DNA of 64,000 nt from an uncultured Ellagibacter sp. (GCA_934663775.1 CAKUKU010000001.1:243113-307112), one strand, 5' to 3'; counted from the stretch's first letter, positions 1-9,445 are shown. Made by a program: numbers and translations. Notes: generated by a model from the sequence alone, not told the origin.

Positions 1-64
1 CAATGGCAACCGCACCGATGCCTGCCAGGAAAATACCTTTGAAACCGTCTCCGAGTGTAGCCAT
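1..64 (-). CDS. Phasin-like small helical protein (5' end only)
   Basis: Only the first 21 codons are in the window and the gene continues off the left edge. They begin MATLGDGFKGIFLAG and are preceded by a strong AAGGAGG ribosome site 6 bases upstream of the ATG. This glycine-rich amphipathic opening resembles the short phasin-type or polyhydroxyalkanoate-associated helical proteins annotated in Coriobacteriia, but 21 residues cannot prove that. I infer a small cytosolic helical protein; a small membrane-associated protein is an alternative. Confidence 0.4.
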   Translation of the reverse strand, partial: MATLGDGFKGIFLAGIGAVAI

Positions 65-221
65 GGTGGCCTCCTTGTCCCTCAGATGGACGTGCCGCGC
101 GGCGACACGCGCTACTTATTCATAATGCCGCATTTGGGAAAAAAGGGCAAACCGTGCCGCCAAAGCGTTGCCATGGTGCAAAAAGCCGAATCCCTCGACA
201 AGGAAAGCGTGAATTGAATTT

Positions 222-306
222 CATGTATCTGAAATACACGATTTTGTAGAAAAACGTGTATTTCAGATACATGATTTTATATAATAACGTGTATTCGGAG
301 TACGCG
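222..306. promoter_or_regulatory. Array of three 19-bp palindromes at exact 33-bp spacing (operator candidate)
   Basis: Three copies of a 19-bp element lie at 222-240, 255-273 and 288-306, each starting 33 bases after the last. Each has TGTAT and ATACA-like arms, and copies 1 and 2 are exact reverse complements of each other. The third is degenerate (GTATTCGGAGTACG). Spacers are AT-rich (ATTTT...AAAA). A 33-bp period is about three helical turns, so a repressor could occupy one face of the DNA. The array ends 20 bases before the ATPase gene at 326, so it probably covers that gene's promoter. Autoregulation is inference. Confidence 0.7.
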
Positions 307-325
307 ATTTTAATGCGAGGGCATA

Positions 326-1696
326 ATGAAAAGAGCTATCGAAAGCACTATCGAAACATGGGCGACGAAAGATTTCAGCCGCCCGCTGCTGATCCGCGGC
401 GCCCGTCGCGTTGGCAAAACACATGTCGCTGAAACCGTCGGCAAACGAATTGCCGGCGACGCCTTCGTAAAACTCGACTTCCAAACCAACCTCAAGCTCA
501 TCGAGCCCCTGTTCGACGGCCCAACCGACGACGTCGACGGCATCATGGCGCGCATCGCCGACTACAAACGCATGCCCGTAGCAAAAGAGTCCGCCTTCAT
601 CCTGCTCGATGAGGTTCAATTGTGCGAGCGCGCTTTGAACTCCCTGCGATTCTTCTCCGGTTCGGGTTGGCGCATTTGCGCGACAGGCAGCCAGCTCGGC
701 GTCGCAACACGCAAGCGCAGGCTCCCCTTCCCCAGCGGAGTCCGCCAAGAAACCATGCACCCCATGACGTTTGAAGAGTTTCTCTGGGCGCTTGGCGAAG
801 AACACATGGCGGAGGCGATCAGGACCCACGCGCAAACGCTTGAACCCTACGCATCCCATCACCTTGCAACGCGCTATTTCCGCCTTTACCAGGCAATCGG
901 AGGGATGCCGGCGGCGGTTTCCGCATATCTGCAACAGCAATCAATTGATGACGCGCGCATCGAGCAGCGCGAAATCGACCAAACGTACACTGCCGACATG
1001 ACTGACCCCGACAATGGCATCAGCGGCATAGCGGCACGCAAAGTGTGGAGGTCGATTCCGGCGCAGCTCATGCGTTCGTCCACGAAGAAGTTCAAATATT
1101 CGGAAGTTGAACGGGGCGGGCGACGCGCGAAATTGATGGAGCCTCTTGAATGGCTCGAAGGAGCAGGGGTCATTTCCTTAAACGAAATGACCGAATGCGT
1201 TGCCGCCCCTCTGATTCCGTTCGACGAAGAGGAGGGCAGCTTTTTCAAGGTCTATCTAGCGGACACGGGGCTTATGTTCTACAAGCTTGGGATAAACCCA
1301 CGGCTTTGGCTCGAAGCGGAAGAACTCGGCGCTGCGATTGCCTCTTCCGATTTCAGGGGCGCATTGGCGGAAAACTCCACGGCGCAAGCCTTCTCGTCCA
1401 ACAACCTCCAAACGTACTATTGGGCGCCGCCAAGCTCTTGGAAGGCAACGGGTGAGCTGGACTTTCTTCTTCAAACCGACCGCATGGAAGTAATCCCCGT
1501 AGAAGTCAAGTCCGCGCGAAACGTCCGAGCGAAAACGCTGGCCTCGTTTATGGAGAAAGCGCATTCCCCCTACGCATACATTCTTTCAGGGAACGACTTT
1601 TCGCGCAGCAAAACCGAGTCCGGAAACGAGCTGCGGCATCTGCCCCTCTACGCCGCCTACTGTCTCGACGTAGGATTTTTGCGCAGCGAACTATAA
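326..1696 (+). CDS. DUF4143-type AAA+ ATPase with C-terminal nuclease-like domain
   Basis: A 456-residue protein of the large AAA_14/DUF4143 ATPase family, whose cellular role is mostly unknown. Residues 25-32 form a Walker A loop (GARRVGKT). Residues 91-96 form Walker B (FILLDE), followed by a sensor-like CATGSQ. The DUF4143 region fills the middle. The C-terminus (about 376-395, GELDFLLQ then PVEVKSA) has the D...ExK arrangement of PD-(D/E)xK nuclease-like folds. The start has a GAGG ribosome site 5 bases upstream. It sits just downstream of a triple palindrome array and beside decayed and accessory genes, so I read it as a mobile accessory gene. Its substrate cannot be told from sequence. 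Confidence 0.85.
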   Translation: MKRAIESTIETWATKDFSRPLLIRGARRVGKTHVAETVGKRIAGDAFVKLDFQTNLKLIEPLFDGPTDDVDGIMARIADYKRMPVAKESAFILLDEVQLCERALNSLRFFSGSGWRICATGSQLGVATRKRRLPFPSGVRQETMHPMTFEEFLWALGEEHMAEAIRTHAQTLEPYASHHLATRYFRLYQAIGGMPAAVSAYLQQQSIDDARIEQREIDQTYTADMTDPDNGISGIAARKVWRSIPAQLMRSSTKKFKYSEVERGGRRAKLMEPLEWLEGAGVISLNEMTECVAAPLIPFDEEEGSFFKVYLADTGLMFYKLGINPRLWLEAEELGAAIASSDFRGALAENSTAQAFSSNNLQTYYWAPPSSWKATGELDFLLQTDRMEVIPVEVKSARNVRAKTLASFMEKAHSPYAYILSGNDFSRSKTESGNELRHLPLYAAYCLDVGFLRSEL

Positions 1697-1719
1697 CGTG
1701 GCTGAGCGGAACCAGCACT

Positions 1720-1911
1720 CTATGCGCGATTTCGAAGCGCATTGCAAAACGGGGTCGGGAGGAGCGCTGCGACTTCAACCGTCACTAGGATGTCGCGTAC
1801 CGCATTGTAGTTCGCCGTGTCAGTTGGGGCGAAAACGACATAGAAGACGTGATTTCCTGGCGTGCCGGAGAACATGTCGCTCATGTCGGTTGATGCGGCG
1901 CACGTTGGCTT
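1720..1911 (-). pseudogene. Remnant of an Ig-like (MBG/YDG-type) surface protein C-terminus
   Basis: The minus strand is open for 63 codons (1911 to the TAG at 1720-1722) without a start or ribosome site. It encodes FSGTPGNHVFYVVFAPTDT followed by ANYNAVRDILVTVEVA. The F-x-PTDTANYN...VTVxV pattern is typical of bacterial Ig-like MBG/YDG repeats in large adhesins. An in-frame stop (1912-1914) lies upstream. I see a fragment of a former surface protein gene stranded between two unrelated genes, which suggests insertion or deletion here. The family assignment is from pattern recognition only. Confidence 0.5.
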
Positions 1912-1956
1912 TTACAACGTTTCAAGGTTTCGCCCGATTCCCGCCGACGAGGGTTT

Positions 1957-3264
1957 TCAAGATGTCTCGGCGCGGCGATACCGCGTGCTCCTCCCTGCCC
2001 CCTCGCGTTGGATAAGGCCCTTGTCGTCCAGGTGGGAGAGAATTCTGATTGCCATGGTCTGGGAAACGCCAAGCGACTGTTCTATGTCGCTGCGCTTCAC
2101 GACGGGATTGCTTTCGAACAGCCGGTACGCCCTCTTCTCGGAGTCCGTCAGTCCGTTAAGCTCGGGGCGGTCGACGCCGTCGTAGTTCAGATTGGGCAAG
2201 GTGACTTTGAAGGCGTTGGGCGTCGTTTGGATAACCGGCTGCTTCCCGGTGCCGTCGTAGCATTCGTAAATCTTTGGGATGCCCGTCCCGTACGCCTCGA
2301 TGAGCTTTAGGCGGTAAAAAACCTCCGCCAACCGCTTGTTGCGCGGGATGGAGATGCCGAGGGCGATATCGTCCGTCGAAACGCCTTTCACCAACCCCCC
2401 GAGCGTGACGAACTCGATTCTGTCGTCGAAGATGCTGATGAGGGCGGGCCCGCTTAGCGCGTAGTCCCTGTGGACGATGGTGTTCAGCAGCGCCTCGCGG
2501 ATGGCTTCCTCGGGATAGTCCGGCATGTCGATTCGCTTCAGCCCCTTGAACTCCGAGCGAAGCCTGTTGAACCGGTTGATGTACTCGTACGCGCCGTCCA
2601 GCTGCTTCAGCACAGATCCGCTCAGCTCACACCTATCGCGGAACACCGACTTCTTCCTCCCTTGGAACACAGCGAGCTTTACGGTATGCGGGCATTGATC
2701 GGACAAGAGGAGCGCCAAGTTGGTGTGCACGCCATCCTCGGTGACAAGGCCGAGCGTTCGCCGCTTTCCTTCCCCAAACGTCAGCCCTGCCTCCCCGAAC
2801 GCCGTCTCCGCTTCGCTGAAAGAGAGGCTCTGCTCGAGCGATCGGGCACTCTCATAGCTTCCCCCATCCGTTTCCCTGATCATCTGCAGTATGGCCGCCT
2901 CAGAAGCGGGCACGGAGGACGGGCCCTGGCGAACGTAGACGCCTGCCGGACGGATGCCCTTGTCTGCAAGATAGTACGGGCAGGAAGTTCCTTTTTGAAC
3001 CTCGATGGCGATGATGGTTTCGTTCTCGACTTCCCGCGCGCTGCACGACACGTGCATCATCACGTCGGGCTTGATGGCGTCGCGAAGCGCATTTTGCGCG
3101 CGAAGGATGGTCTTGTCGACATCCTCGACGCCTACGACCCTTCCCGAATCGTCGACGCCGACGAAGATGGTGCCCCCGTCCGTGTTTGCGAAGGCGACGA
3201 CGGTCTTCTTGATATCGTCGACGTACGTTTCCTTGAACTCGGTCGACTGATCTTCTCTTCTCAT
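1957..3264 (-). CDS. AlbA_2/Schlafen-type ATP-binding DNA-binding protein
   Basis: A 435-residue protein of the family often annotated as putative transcriptional regulator or RecG-like ATP-binding protein. Residues 1 to about 125 are an AlbA_2 (Schlafen AAA_4) domain opening with ESTEFK-like text (QSTEFKET) and FANTDGGTIFVGVDDSG. The region around 255-335 (EALLNTIVHRDY then YGTGIPKI) is the HATPase_c_4 module. Residues about 385-430 form a winged helix (RSDIEQSLGVSQ). The ATG at 3264 has a GGGAG site. Repeated 16-bp elements lie just upstream and may be its own operator. Family members are common in accessory regions; the target genes are unknown. Confidence 0.85.
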   Translation of the reverse strand: MRREDQSTEFKETYVDDIKKTVVAFANTDGGTIFVGVDDSGRVVGVEDVDKTILRAQNALRDAIKPDVMMHVSCSAREVENETIIAIEVQKGTSCPYYLADKGIRPAGVYVRQGPSSVPASEAAILQMIRETDGGSYESARSLEQSLSFSEAETAFGEAGLTFGEGKRRTLGLVTEDGVHTNLALLLSDQCPHTVKLAVFQGRKKSVFRDRCELSGSVLKQLDGAYEYINRFNRLRSEFKGLKRIDMPDYPEEAIREALLNTIVHRDYALSGPALISIFDDRIEFVTLGGLVKGVSTDDIALGISIPRNKRLAEVFYRLKLIEAYGTGIPKIYECYDGTGKQPVIQTTPNAFKVTLPNLNYDGVDRPELNGLTDSEKRAYRLFESNPVVKRSDIEQSLGVSQTMAIRILSHLDDKGLIQREGAGRSTRYRRAETS

Positions 3265-3283
3265 CTTCCCATCTCCCTTCTTT

Positions 3284-3329
3284 ATCTAACACTATTCTAT
3301 TATATTCTAACCAATCTAACACTATTCTA
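3284..3329. promoter_or_regulatory. 16-bp direct repeat pair around a TATAAT box, upstream of the AlbA_2 gene
   Basis: ATCTAACACTATTCTA occurs at 3284-3299 and again at 3314-3329, an exact 16-bp repeat with 30-bp spacing. Between them the minus strand reads TATAAT (3304-3299), a good -10 box for the gene starting at 3264. No convincing -35 is visible at standard spacing. The layout suggests an operator overlapping the promoter, possibly bound by the winged helix of the gene's own product (inference). Confidence 0.55.
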
Positions 3330-3473
3330 ATCATTATTGCATCGATTTGTTTTTGACGGCAGCACCAACGAGCGACTGATGACCATGCTGTTCGGCCGCG
3401 CCACGACTCCGTCAAAGCTGCGTTTCTCGCCGCACTCCTCGTTTAACCGACGGGGAAGGCCATGATGGAATTT

Positions 3474-3525
3474 CGTGTATCTGAAATACACGATTTTATT
3501 GAAAAACGTGTATTCCAGATACACG
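3474..3525. promoter_or_regulatory. Second copy of the 33-bp-phased palindrome array
   Basis: Two 19-bp palindromes lie at 3474-3492 (CGTGTATCTGAAATACACG) and 3507-3525 (CGTGTATTCCAGATACACG), again with a 33-base period. By my alignment the 52-base block matches 222-273 at 47 of 52 positions, including the ATTTT...GAAAAA spacer, in the same orientation. No ATPase gene follows here; the DMT gene ends at 3534. It may be the leftover operator of a lost ATPase gene or one end of a repeat-bounded segment. Confidence 0.65.
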
Positions 3526-3533
3526 TTTTCTCA

Positions 3534-4526
3534 CTATCGGGCGTTCGAATCGGAGGCGAGCTGCGACACGAGCCTCTCCATGCCGGCGCTCGAGGGCGCT
3601 TCGGAATCCCCATCACGCCCCTCGACAAGCGTCGCGCCGACGACCGCCACCACGATGACGCCGGCACCGATCAAACCAGCCGTCGAGAGGGATTCGCCTA
3701 GAAGCGCCATGGAGAACAGCGCCGTGAACACCGGCTCGCCGGTAAGAAGGAGCGAAACCGTCGAAGAGGGAAGGCCCGTGAGCGCGACGTTTTGGAGCGC
3801 GAAGGTGACACACGTGCTCAGGATTGCGAGGAAGACGATAACGCCCCAGGCCACAGGCTCGATCGTCGCAACATCGACGACGGGCTCGGCCGCGAGCGCC
3901 ATTGCCGCCGACAGCACGAATGCCGCAAGAATCTGCGTCCCCGCGATCGTCGGGGCAGACAGCTTCTCGAGGCCCTTCTCGCCGAAGACGAGCGAGCCGG
4001 CGATGGCCGCCGAAGAAAGCAGCGAGAGAACCTCGCCCGCGCCGAACGAAAACGAGCCACCGTTACAGCACAGAAGGTACAGCCCGCCGACGACCGCTAC
4101 CTGGAAGGGAATCATTGCGCGAGGGTAGCGCACGCGGCGCACCGTCACGGCGATGAACGGGGCAAACACCACGGGAAGCGCCACCAGAAAGCCCACGTTA
4201 GTCGCCGTCGTCAGATTGAGCGCCAAATTGCACGCGATGTAGCCGACTGCCAGGCACGCGGCGGCGGGAACCCAATCGGCGAGCTTGGCTCCGCGCAGCT
4301 CGTGCACCATGCGCGGGCCGAAAACGATTGCGAACACGACAAGCGCCAGTCCAAATCGCAGCGCCATGCACCACAAAGGGGACACGCTCTCGTAGGCGAA
4401 CTTCGTTATAACGTTGCCGAAGCCGAAGATGACGGTTTGCGCCACGACGCAAAGCACGAACGGGCTTCTGCTCCCCTGCTGCATTTTCATCGTCCCTGCC
4501 CCGTCTTTCCCGCCCGCGCACAGCAT
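3534..4526 (-). CDS. DMT-superfamily (EamA) transporter
   Basis: A hydrophobic 330-residue protein with two EamA halves and about ten membrane helices, for example FVLCVVAQTVIFGFGNVITK near the start and LTGLPSSTVSLLLTGEPVF in the second half. The TGEPVF-type motif is characteristic of EamA exporters of metabolites or amino acids. An internal ATG at 4490 (MKMQQGSRS) gives 318 residues and fits the first membrane helix better; the upstream ATG is less likely. It is divergent from the LysR regulator at 4698, the usual arrangement for an exporter controlled by its neighbour. The substrate is unknown. Confidence 0.85.
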   Translation of the reverse strand: MLCAGGKDGAGTMKMQQGSRSPFVLCVVAQTVIFGFGNVITKFAYESVSPLWCMALRFGLALVVFAIVFGPRMVHELRGAKLADWVPAAACLAVGYIACNLALNLTTATNVGFLVALPVVFAPFIAVTVRRVRYPRAMIPFQVAVVGGLYLLCCNGGSFSFGAGEVLSLLSSAAIAGSLVFGEKGLEKLSAPTIAGTQILAAFVLSAAMALAAEPVVDVATIEPVAWGVIVFLAILSTCVTFALQNVALTGLPSSTVSLLLTGEPVFTALFSMALLGESLSTAGLIGAGVIVVAVVGATLVEGRDGDSEAPSSAGMERLVSQLASDSNAR

Positions 4527-4618
4527 GGCGCGCGGCCGTCGAATTCGAATTTCACCACAGAACGCAGCGCGACCTTATGTCGCCTGGCGCGATGTCGATG
4601 GTAGGGCATGGATGTATC

Positions 4619-4662
4619 CAAGTAAAACTTGTATTTCTTTCGAATGGTTCAAGATATACTTG
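4619..4662. promoter_or_regulatory. Twin 13-bp palindromes in the DMT-LysR divergent promoter
   Basis: CAAGTAAAACTTG (4619-4631) and CAAGATATACTTG (4650-4662) share CAAG/CTTG arms and lie 31 bases apart, about three helical turns. They sit in the intergenic region between the divergent transporter and the LysR gene, upstream of the LysR start at 4698. LysR proteins commonly bind two such sites. That these are its sites is inference. Confidence 0.55.
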
Positions 4663-4697
4663 TTTAGCGAGTTCAACCCCTATTCTTAGGACGACTG

Positions 4698-5603
4698 ATG
4701 CGAAATCAGAAATACGAAGCGTTCCTGGAGGCAGCGCGAACGGGCAGCTTCAAACAAGCCGCGAGCGAGCTTGGATACACGCAGGCAGGCGTCAGCTACC
4801 TTGCGAACGCGCTCGAAAAAGAGCTGGGAGTTCGCCTGTTCGTGCGCGAGCACGGCGGCGTCCGGCTCACCTCGGAAGGCACCGCGCTTCTCCCGTGGAT
4901 TCAGGAAGTGTGCGCGAGCGAGCGCAGGCTCGAGGCGCATCTTGCAGACTTGAAGCAGCTGGAAGAAGGATCGCTTCATATCGTCGCGTTCACAAGCACG
5001 CTCACGCAATGGCTGCCGCGGATAACGAAGCGCTTCACCGAGGCGCACCCACATATCGATTTGCGCATCACCTGTTGCGATGACCAGGTACAACTTGAGC
5101 ACATCGTGGAAAGCGGGCAGGCGGATGTCGGATTTGTGGCGCTACCCGTGAAGCGCCCGTTCGAAATGGAACTGCTCGTGCGCGATCCGCTTCTCGTTGC
5201 CGCCGCCCCCGACAGCCCCTTCGCGACGCGCAAGAGCTTCCCTAAGAAGGCACTTGCGAGCGAACCGTACATCAAGCTCGATTCGGGCGAGTATTCCGAG
5301 ATGGACCGCCTGTTTCGCGTGAACGGCGTCGAACCGCGCGTGAGGTTTTCCATCATGAGCGATTACGCCGCGATGGGCATGGTGTCAGCAGGGCTCGGGT
5401 ACAGCGTGCTTTCGGGGCTCGTACTGCGAAACGCCCCGTTCGACCTGGTCGCGCTTCCCGCGGAAGTTCCCGCCTATCGGGAAATCGCGCTCGCGCAGAA
5501 ATCGAGCGAGACGGCGTCGGGCGCTGCGCGGGCCTTCATCGAGTGCACGAAAGACTGGATTCGCGAAGCCTACGAAAGCGAACCCGAGGCGCTGCTGCTT
5601 TAG
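4698..5603 (+). CDS. LysR-family transcriptional regulator
   Basis: A 301-residue LysR regulator. The N-terminal winged helix covers residues 1-60 (AARTGSFKQAASELGYTQAG then LGVRLFVREHGGVRLT), and a periplasmic-binding-protein-like effector domain covers about 90-295. It is divergent from the DMT transporter with twin palindromes between them, so it probably controls that transporter and itself. The effector cannot be predicted. The N-terminal HTH is complete and the length is normal for the family. Confidence 0.92.
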   Translation: MRNQKYEAFLEAARTGSFKQAASELGYTQAGVSYLANALEKELGVRLFVREHGGVRLTSEGTALLPWIQEVCASERRLEAHLADLKQLEEGSLHIVAFTSTLTQWLPRITKRFTEAHPHIDLRITCCDDQVQLEHIVESGQADVGFVALPVKRPFEMELLVRDPLLVAAAPDSPFATRKSFPKKALASEPYIKLDSGEYSEMDRLFRVNGVEPRVRFSIMSDYAAMGMVSAGLGYSVLSGLVLRNAPFDLVALPAEVPAYREIALAQKSSETASGAARAFIECTKDWIREAYESEPEALLL

Positions 5604-5701
5604 AACGCCCCATCCTACAATCCGTCGCAAGTCAGCATGGCGGACGCAGCGCACGCCGCCTGCGCTCATTCGCCAAATAAGCACCCTCCGCCAGCCCGTC
5701 G

Positions 5702-6358
5702 CTACCCCCCTAGCGCTATCGGAACAAGTTCGGAAAGCGAGGTAATCGCGTAGTCGGGGTGCTCTGCCAGGAGTTCCTCGCGGGCAAACATGCCCCAGAG
5801 TGCGGCGACCGTCACGCAGCCGGCGCCCCGTCCCGCCTGCAAATCGTAGGGGCTGTCGCCAATATAGATGCATTCATCAGGCGAAACGCCGAAAAGCTCG
5901 CAGCCGTGCAGCACGGGCGCCGGGTCGGGCTTGTGCGCGGGGAACGTATCGGGCGCGACGAGAAAGTCGAAGTACCCCTCGATCCCCGTGCTCTCCATGG
6001 CGCGGTGGGCATTCCCGCTGCGCTTCGACGTGACGATGCCGAGCGGAAGCCCCGCCGCCGCAAGCTTCCCGAGCACCGCCGTCGTGCCGGGAAACGACCT
6101 GATGAGCTGCGAGTGCACGCGGTCGTTGTGCTCGAGGTAGGTGTCGAAAAGCTTATCGTGCACCTCTTGGCTGCCGCCGGCCCAGTCCCACATCTGCACC
6201 GTGAGCGGCTGGCCGATCTTCGCGCGCAGTTCCTCGTCGGGAATGTCACGCCCTAACACCGTCTTCGTCGCATAGCGAAACGACGCCAGGATGAGCGCCT
6301 CAGTGTCGACGAGCGTGCCGTCCAAGTCGAACAAGACAGCTTTAACGGAAGAGACCAT
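5702..6358 (-). CDS. HAD hydrolase, phosphoglycolate phosphatase/PpaX-like
   Basis: A 218-residue HAD-superfamily phosphatase with cap type C1. Motif I is AVLFDLDGTLVDT near the N-terminus, motif II is GIVTSKRSG, the motif III lysine is in AHKPDPAP, and motif IV is YIGDSPYD. The family acts on small phosphate esters such as 2-phosphoglycolate, or on pyrophosphate in PpaX. The ATG at 6358 is chosen over an upstream TTG. No strong ribosome site is visible for either. It lies alone between the LysR gene and proS. The exact substrate is not decidable from sequence. Confidence 0.85.
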   Translation of the reverse strand: MVSSVKAVLFDLDGTLVDTEALILASFRYATKTVLGRDIPDEELRAKIGQPLTVQMWDWAGGSQEVHDKLFDTYLEHNDRVHSQLIRSFPGTTAVLGKLAAAGLPLGIVTSKRSGNAHRAMESTGIEGYFDFLVAPDTFPAHKPDPAPVLHGCELFGVSPDECIYIGDSPYDLQAGRGAGCVTVAALWGMFAREELLAEHPDYAITSLSELVPIALGG

Positions 6359-6501
6359 GCAGTAGTCCAATCGATGAGGATGCGAGATATTTGGAGGGAA
6401 AGATAAAAGAACCCCCAGGTCGAACCGTGAAATTCAACAGGTCTCCAAGGAGTCAGCGAGAAGCGCCCTGGCGAGTGCAGATGCCCCGAGAATACGAGGA
6501 A

Positions 6502-6518
6502 GCGTACTGAAAGTACGC
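6502..6518. other. Small hairpin in the proS-HAD intergenic region
   Basis: GCGTACT (6502-6508) and AGTACGC (6512-6518) form a 7-bp stem with a 3-base loop, flanked on both sides by the similar strings ACGAGGAA and ACGAGGAT. It lies in a 235-base gene-free stretch (6371-6605). The repeated ACGAGGA flanks suggest a small repetitive palindromic element or structured RNA. The sequence shows no promoter or U-tract, so function is unknown. Confidence 0.3.
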
Positions 6519-6573
6519 GACGAGGATTCGCAGGGAACAGCTGCGCCGTCAGAGCGCTTCGCAGCGTCGGCAA

Positions 6574-6601
6574 GTTCCGCGGGCCGACAGGTCCGCGGAA
6601 C
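6574..6601 (-). terminator. Hairpin downstream of proS
   Basis: GTTCCGCGG (6574-6582) pairs with CCGCGGAAC (6593-6601) around a 10-base loop, starting 5 bases past the proS stop. No run of U follows on the minus strand, so it may be a processed 3' end rather than a classical intrinsic terminator. Confidence 0.45.
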
Positions 6602-6605
6602 CCTC

Positions 6606-8353
6606 CTATTCGAAGATGCCCGCGAAAGCGCCCAGGCCAGAGGGGTGCTTGCGAGCGTTGCGCTTCGCGAAGCGCATGAGCTCGGCAATGGTGGACAGGG
6701 ACACATCCTTCTTCTCGCCCGTGCGGCGCAGCTTCACTTCCACGTTGCCCTCGGCCAGACCGCGCTTGCCGATGACCACCTGCAGCGGCCAGCCGATAAG
6801 GTCGGCGTCCGCGAACTTCACGCCAGCGCGCTCCTTGCGGTCGTCGATGACCACGTCGAAGCCGAAATCGGCGATCTCGCTCGCGAGCTTCTCAGCCGCG
6901 GGCTGCACCTCGTCGTCGCCGACTGTAAGCGGAATAACACACACGTGAGCAGGCGCGACATTGAACGGCCACATGATTCCGTTCTCGTCGTTGTGCTGTT
7001 CGACGATGGCAGCCACCGTGCGGGAAACGCCCACGCCGTAGCAACCCATGATGAATGGGTGCTCCACGCCGTCCTCGTCGTGGAAGGTGGCGCCCATGGT
7101 CTCGGAGTAGCGGGTGCCCAGCTGGAACACCTGGGAAACCTCGATGCCGCGGGAACCCGAAAGCGGCAGGCCGCAGTCGGGGCAGCAGTCGCCGGGCTTC
7201 ACGACGCACAGGTCGGCCCATTCGTCCACCGTGAAGTCGCGGCCCTGTTCGGCACCGACGTAGTGGTAGTCGTCCTCGTTCGCGCCGACGACCCAGTGCT
7301 CGATGCCCTGCAGGCTGCGCGCCGCGACGATACGAGCGCCCTCGGGCAGCCCGACCGGGCCCATCGAACCCTTGTGCAGGCCGAAGGATTCCATTTCCTC
7401 GTCGGTGAGCAGGGTAAACCCGGGAACGGCGCGCTCGGCCTTGATCTCGTTGAGCTCGTGGTCGCCGGGAACGAACATCACGACGAGCTTGCCCTCGGCG
7501 TCCTTGCCGGAGAGCGCCTTCACCGTGGAGGACGCAGGGATATGCAGGAACTCCGCGAGCTCCTCGATCGTGCGGATGCCGGGGGTGTGGACCTTCTTAA
7601 GCTCGGTAGCCTCGTACTCCGTCGGGCGGGCCAGGCACTCGCCAGCCTCGGTGTTCGCGGCATAACCGCAGGTGCAATGCACGAGTTCCGCCTCGCCCGC
7701 CGGGGCAAGCGCCATGAACTCGGTCGTCACCTTGCCGCCGATCTGACCGCCATCGGCCTCGACAGGGCGGTAATCCAGGCCACAGCGATCGCAGATCGTG
7801 CCGTAAGCGCGGCTCATGTCGTCGTAGGTTTCCTGCAGCGATTCCTGCGTCGCGTGGAAGGAGTACGCGTCCTTCATGATGAACTCGCGGCTGCGGAACA
7901 GGCCCAGGCGCGGACGGATCTCGTCGCGGAACTTCACCTGAATCTGGTAGAGCGTGCAGGGAAGCTCCTTGTAGGAACGCAGCTCGTTGCGGATGAGCGA
8001 CGTGATGAGCTCCTCGTGGGTGGGCCCGAGGCAGAAGCCGTGGTCGTGGCGGTCAACAAGGCGCATGAGCTCGGGGCCGTAGTCGTCCCAGCGGCCGGAC
8101 TCGTGCCACAGCTCCGCCGGCTGCAGCGCCGGCATCATGATTTCCTGCGCGCCGATCTTGTCCATTTCCTCGCGCACGATGTTCTCGACCTTCGAGAGCA
8201 CCTTGTAGCCAAGCGGCAGGAAGGTGTACACGCCCGAAGCGGTCTTACGGATCATGCCCGCGCGAAGCATCAGCTTGTGGCTCGCGATTTCCGCGTCCGC
8301 GGGGTCTTCCTTCAGCGTCGGAGCATAAAGCTTGCTCATTCGCATAACTTCAC

Positions 8354-8357
<4 letters not shown>
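6606..8357 (-). CDS. proS: Prolyl-tRNA synthetase
   Basis: Charges tRNA-Pro with proline in the cytoplasm. The 583-residue protein is the long bacterial type: class II core motifs (KFRDEIRPRLGLFRSREF, LGPTHEE), an inserted YbaK-like editing domain in the middle, and a C-terminal anticodon-binding domain (DDRKERAGVKFADADLIG). The start ATG at 8357 overlaps the ispG stop (ATGA) and carries a GGAGATAGG ribosome site, so the longer open frame upstream is not coding. Alternative starts at 8342 or 8339 remain possible. The overlap shows translational coupling to ispG. Confidence 0.96.
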
Positions 8358-9445
<1,088 letters not shown>

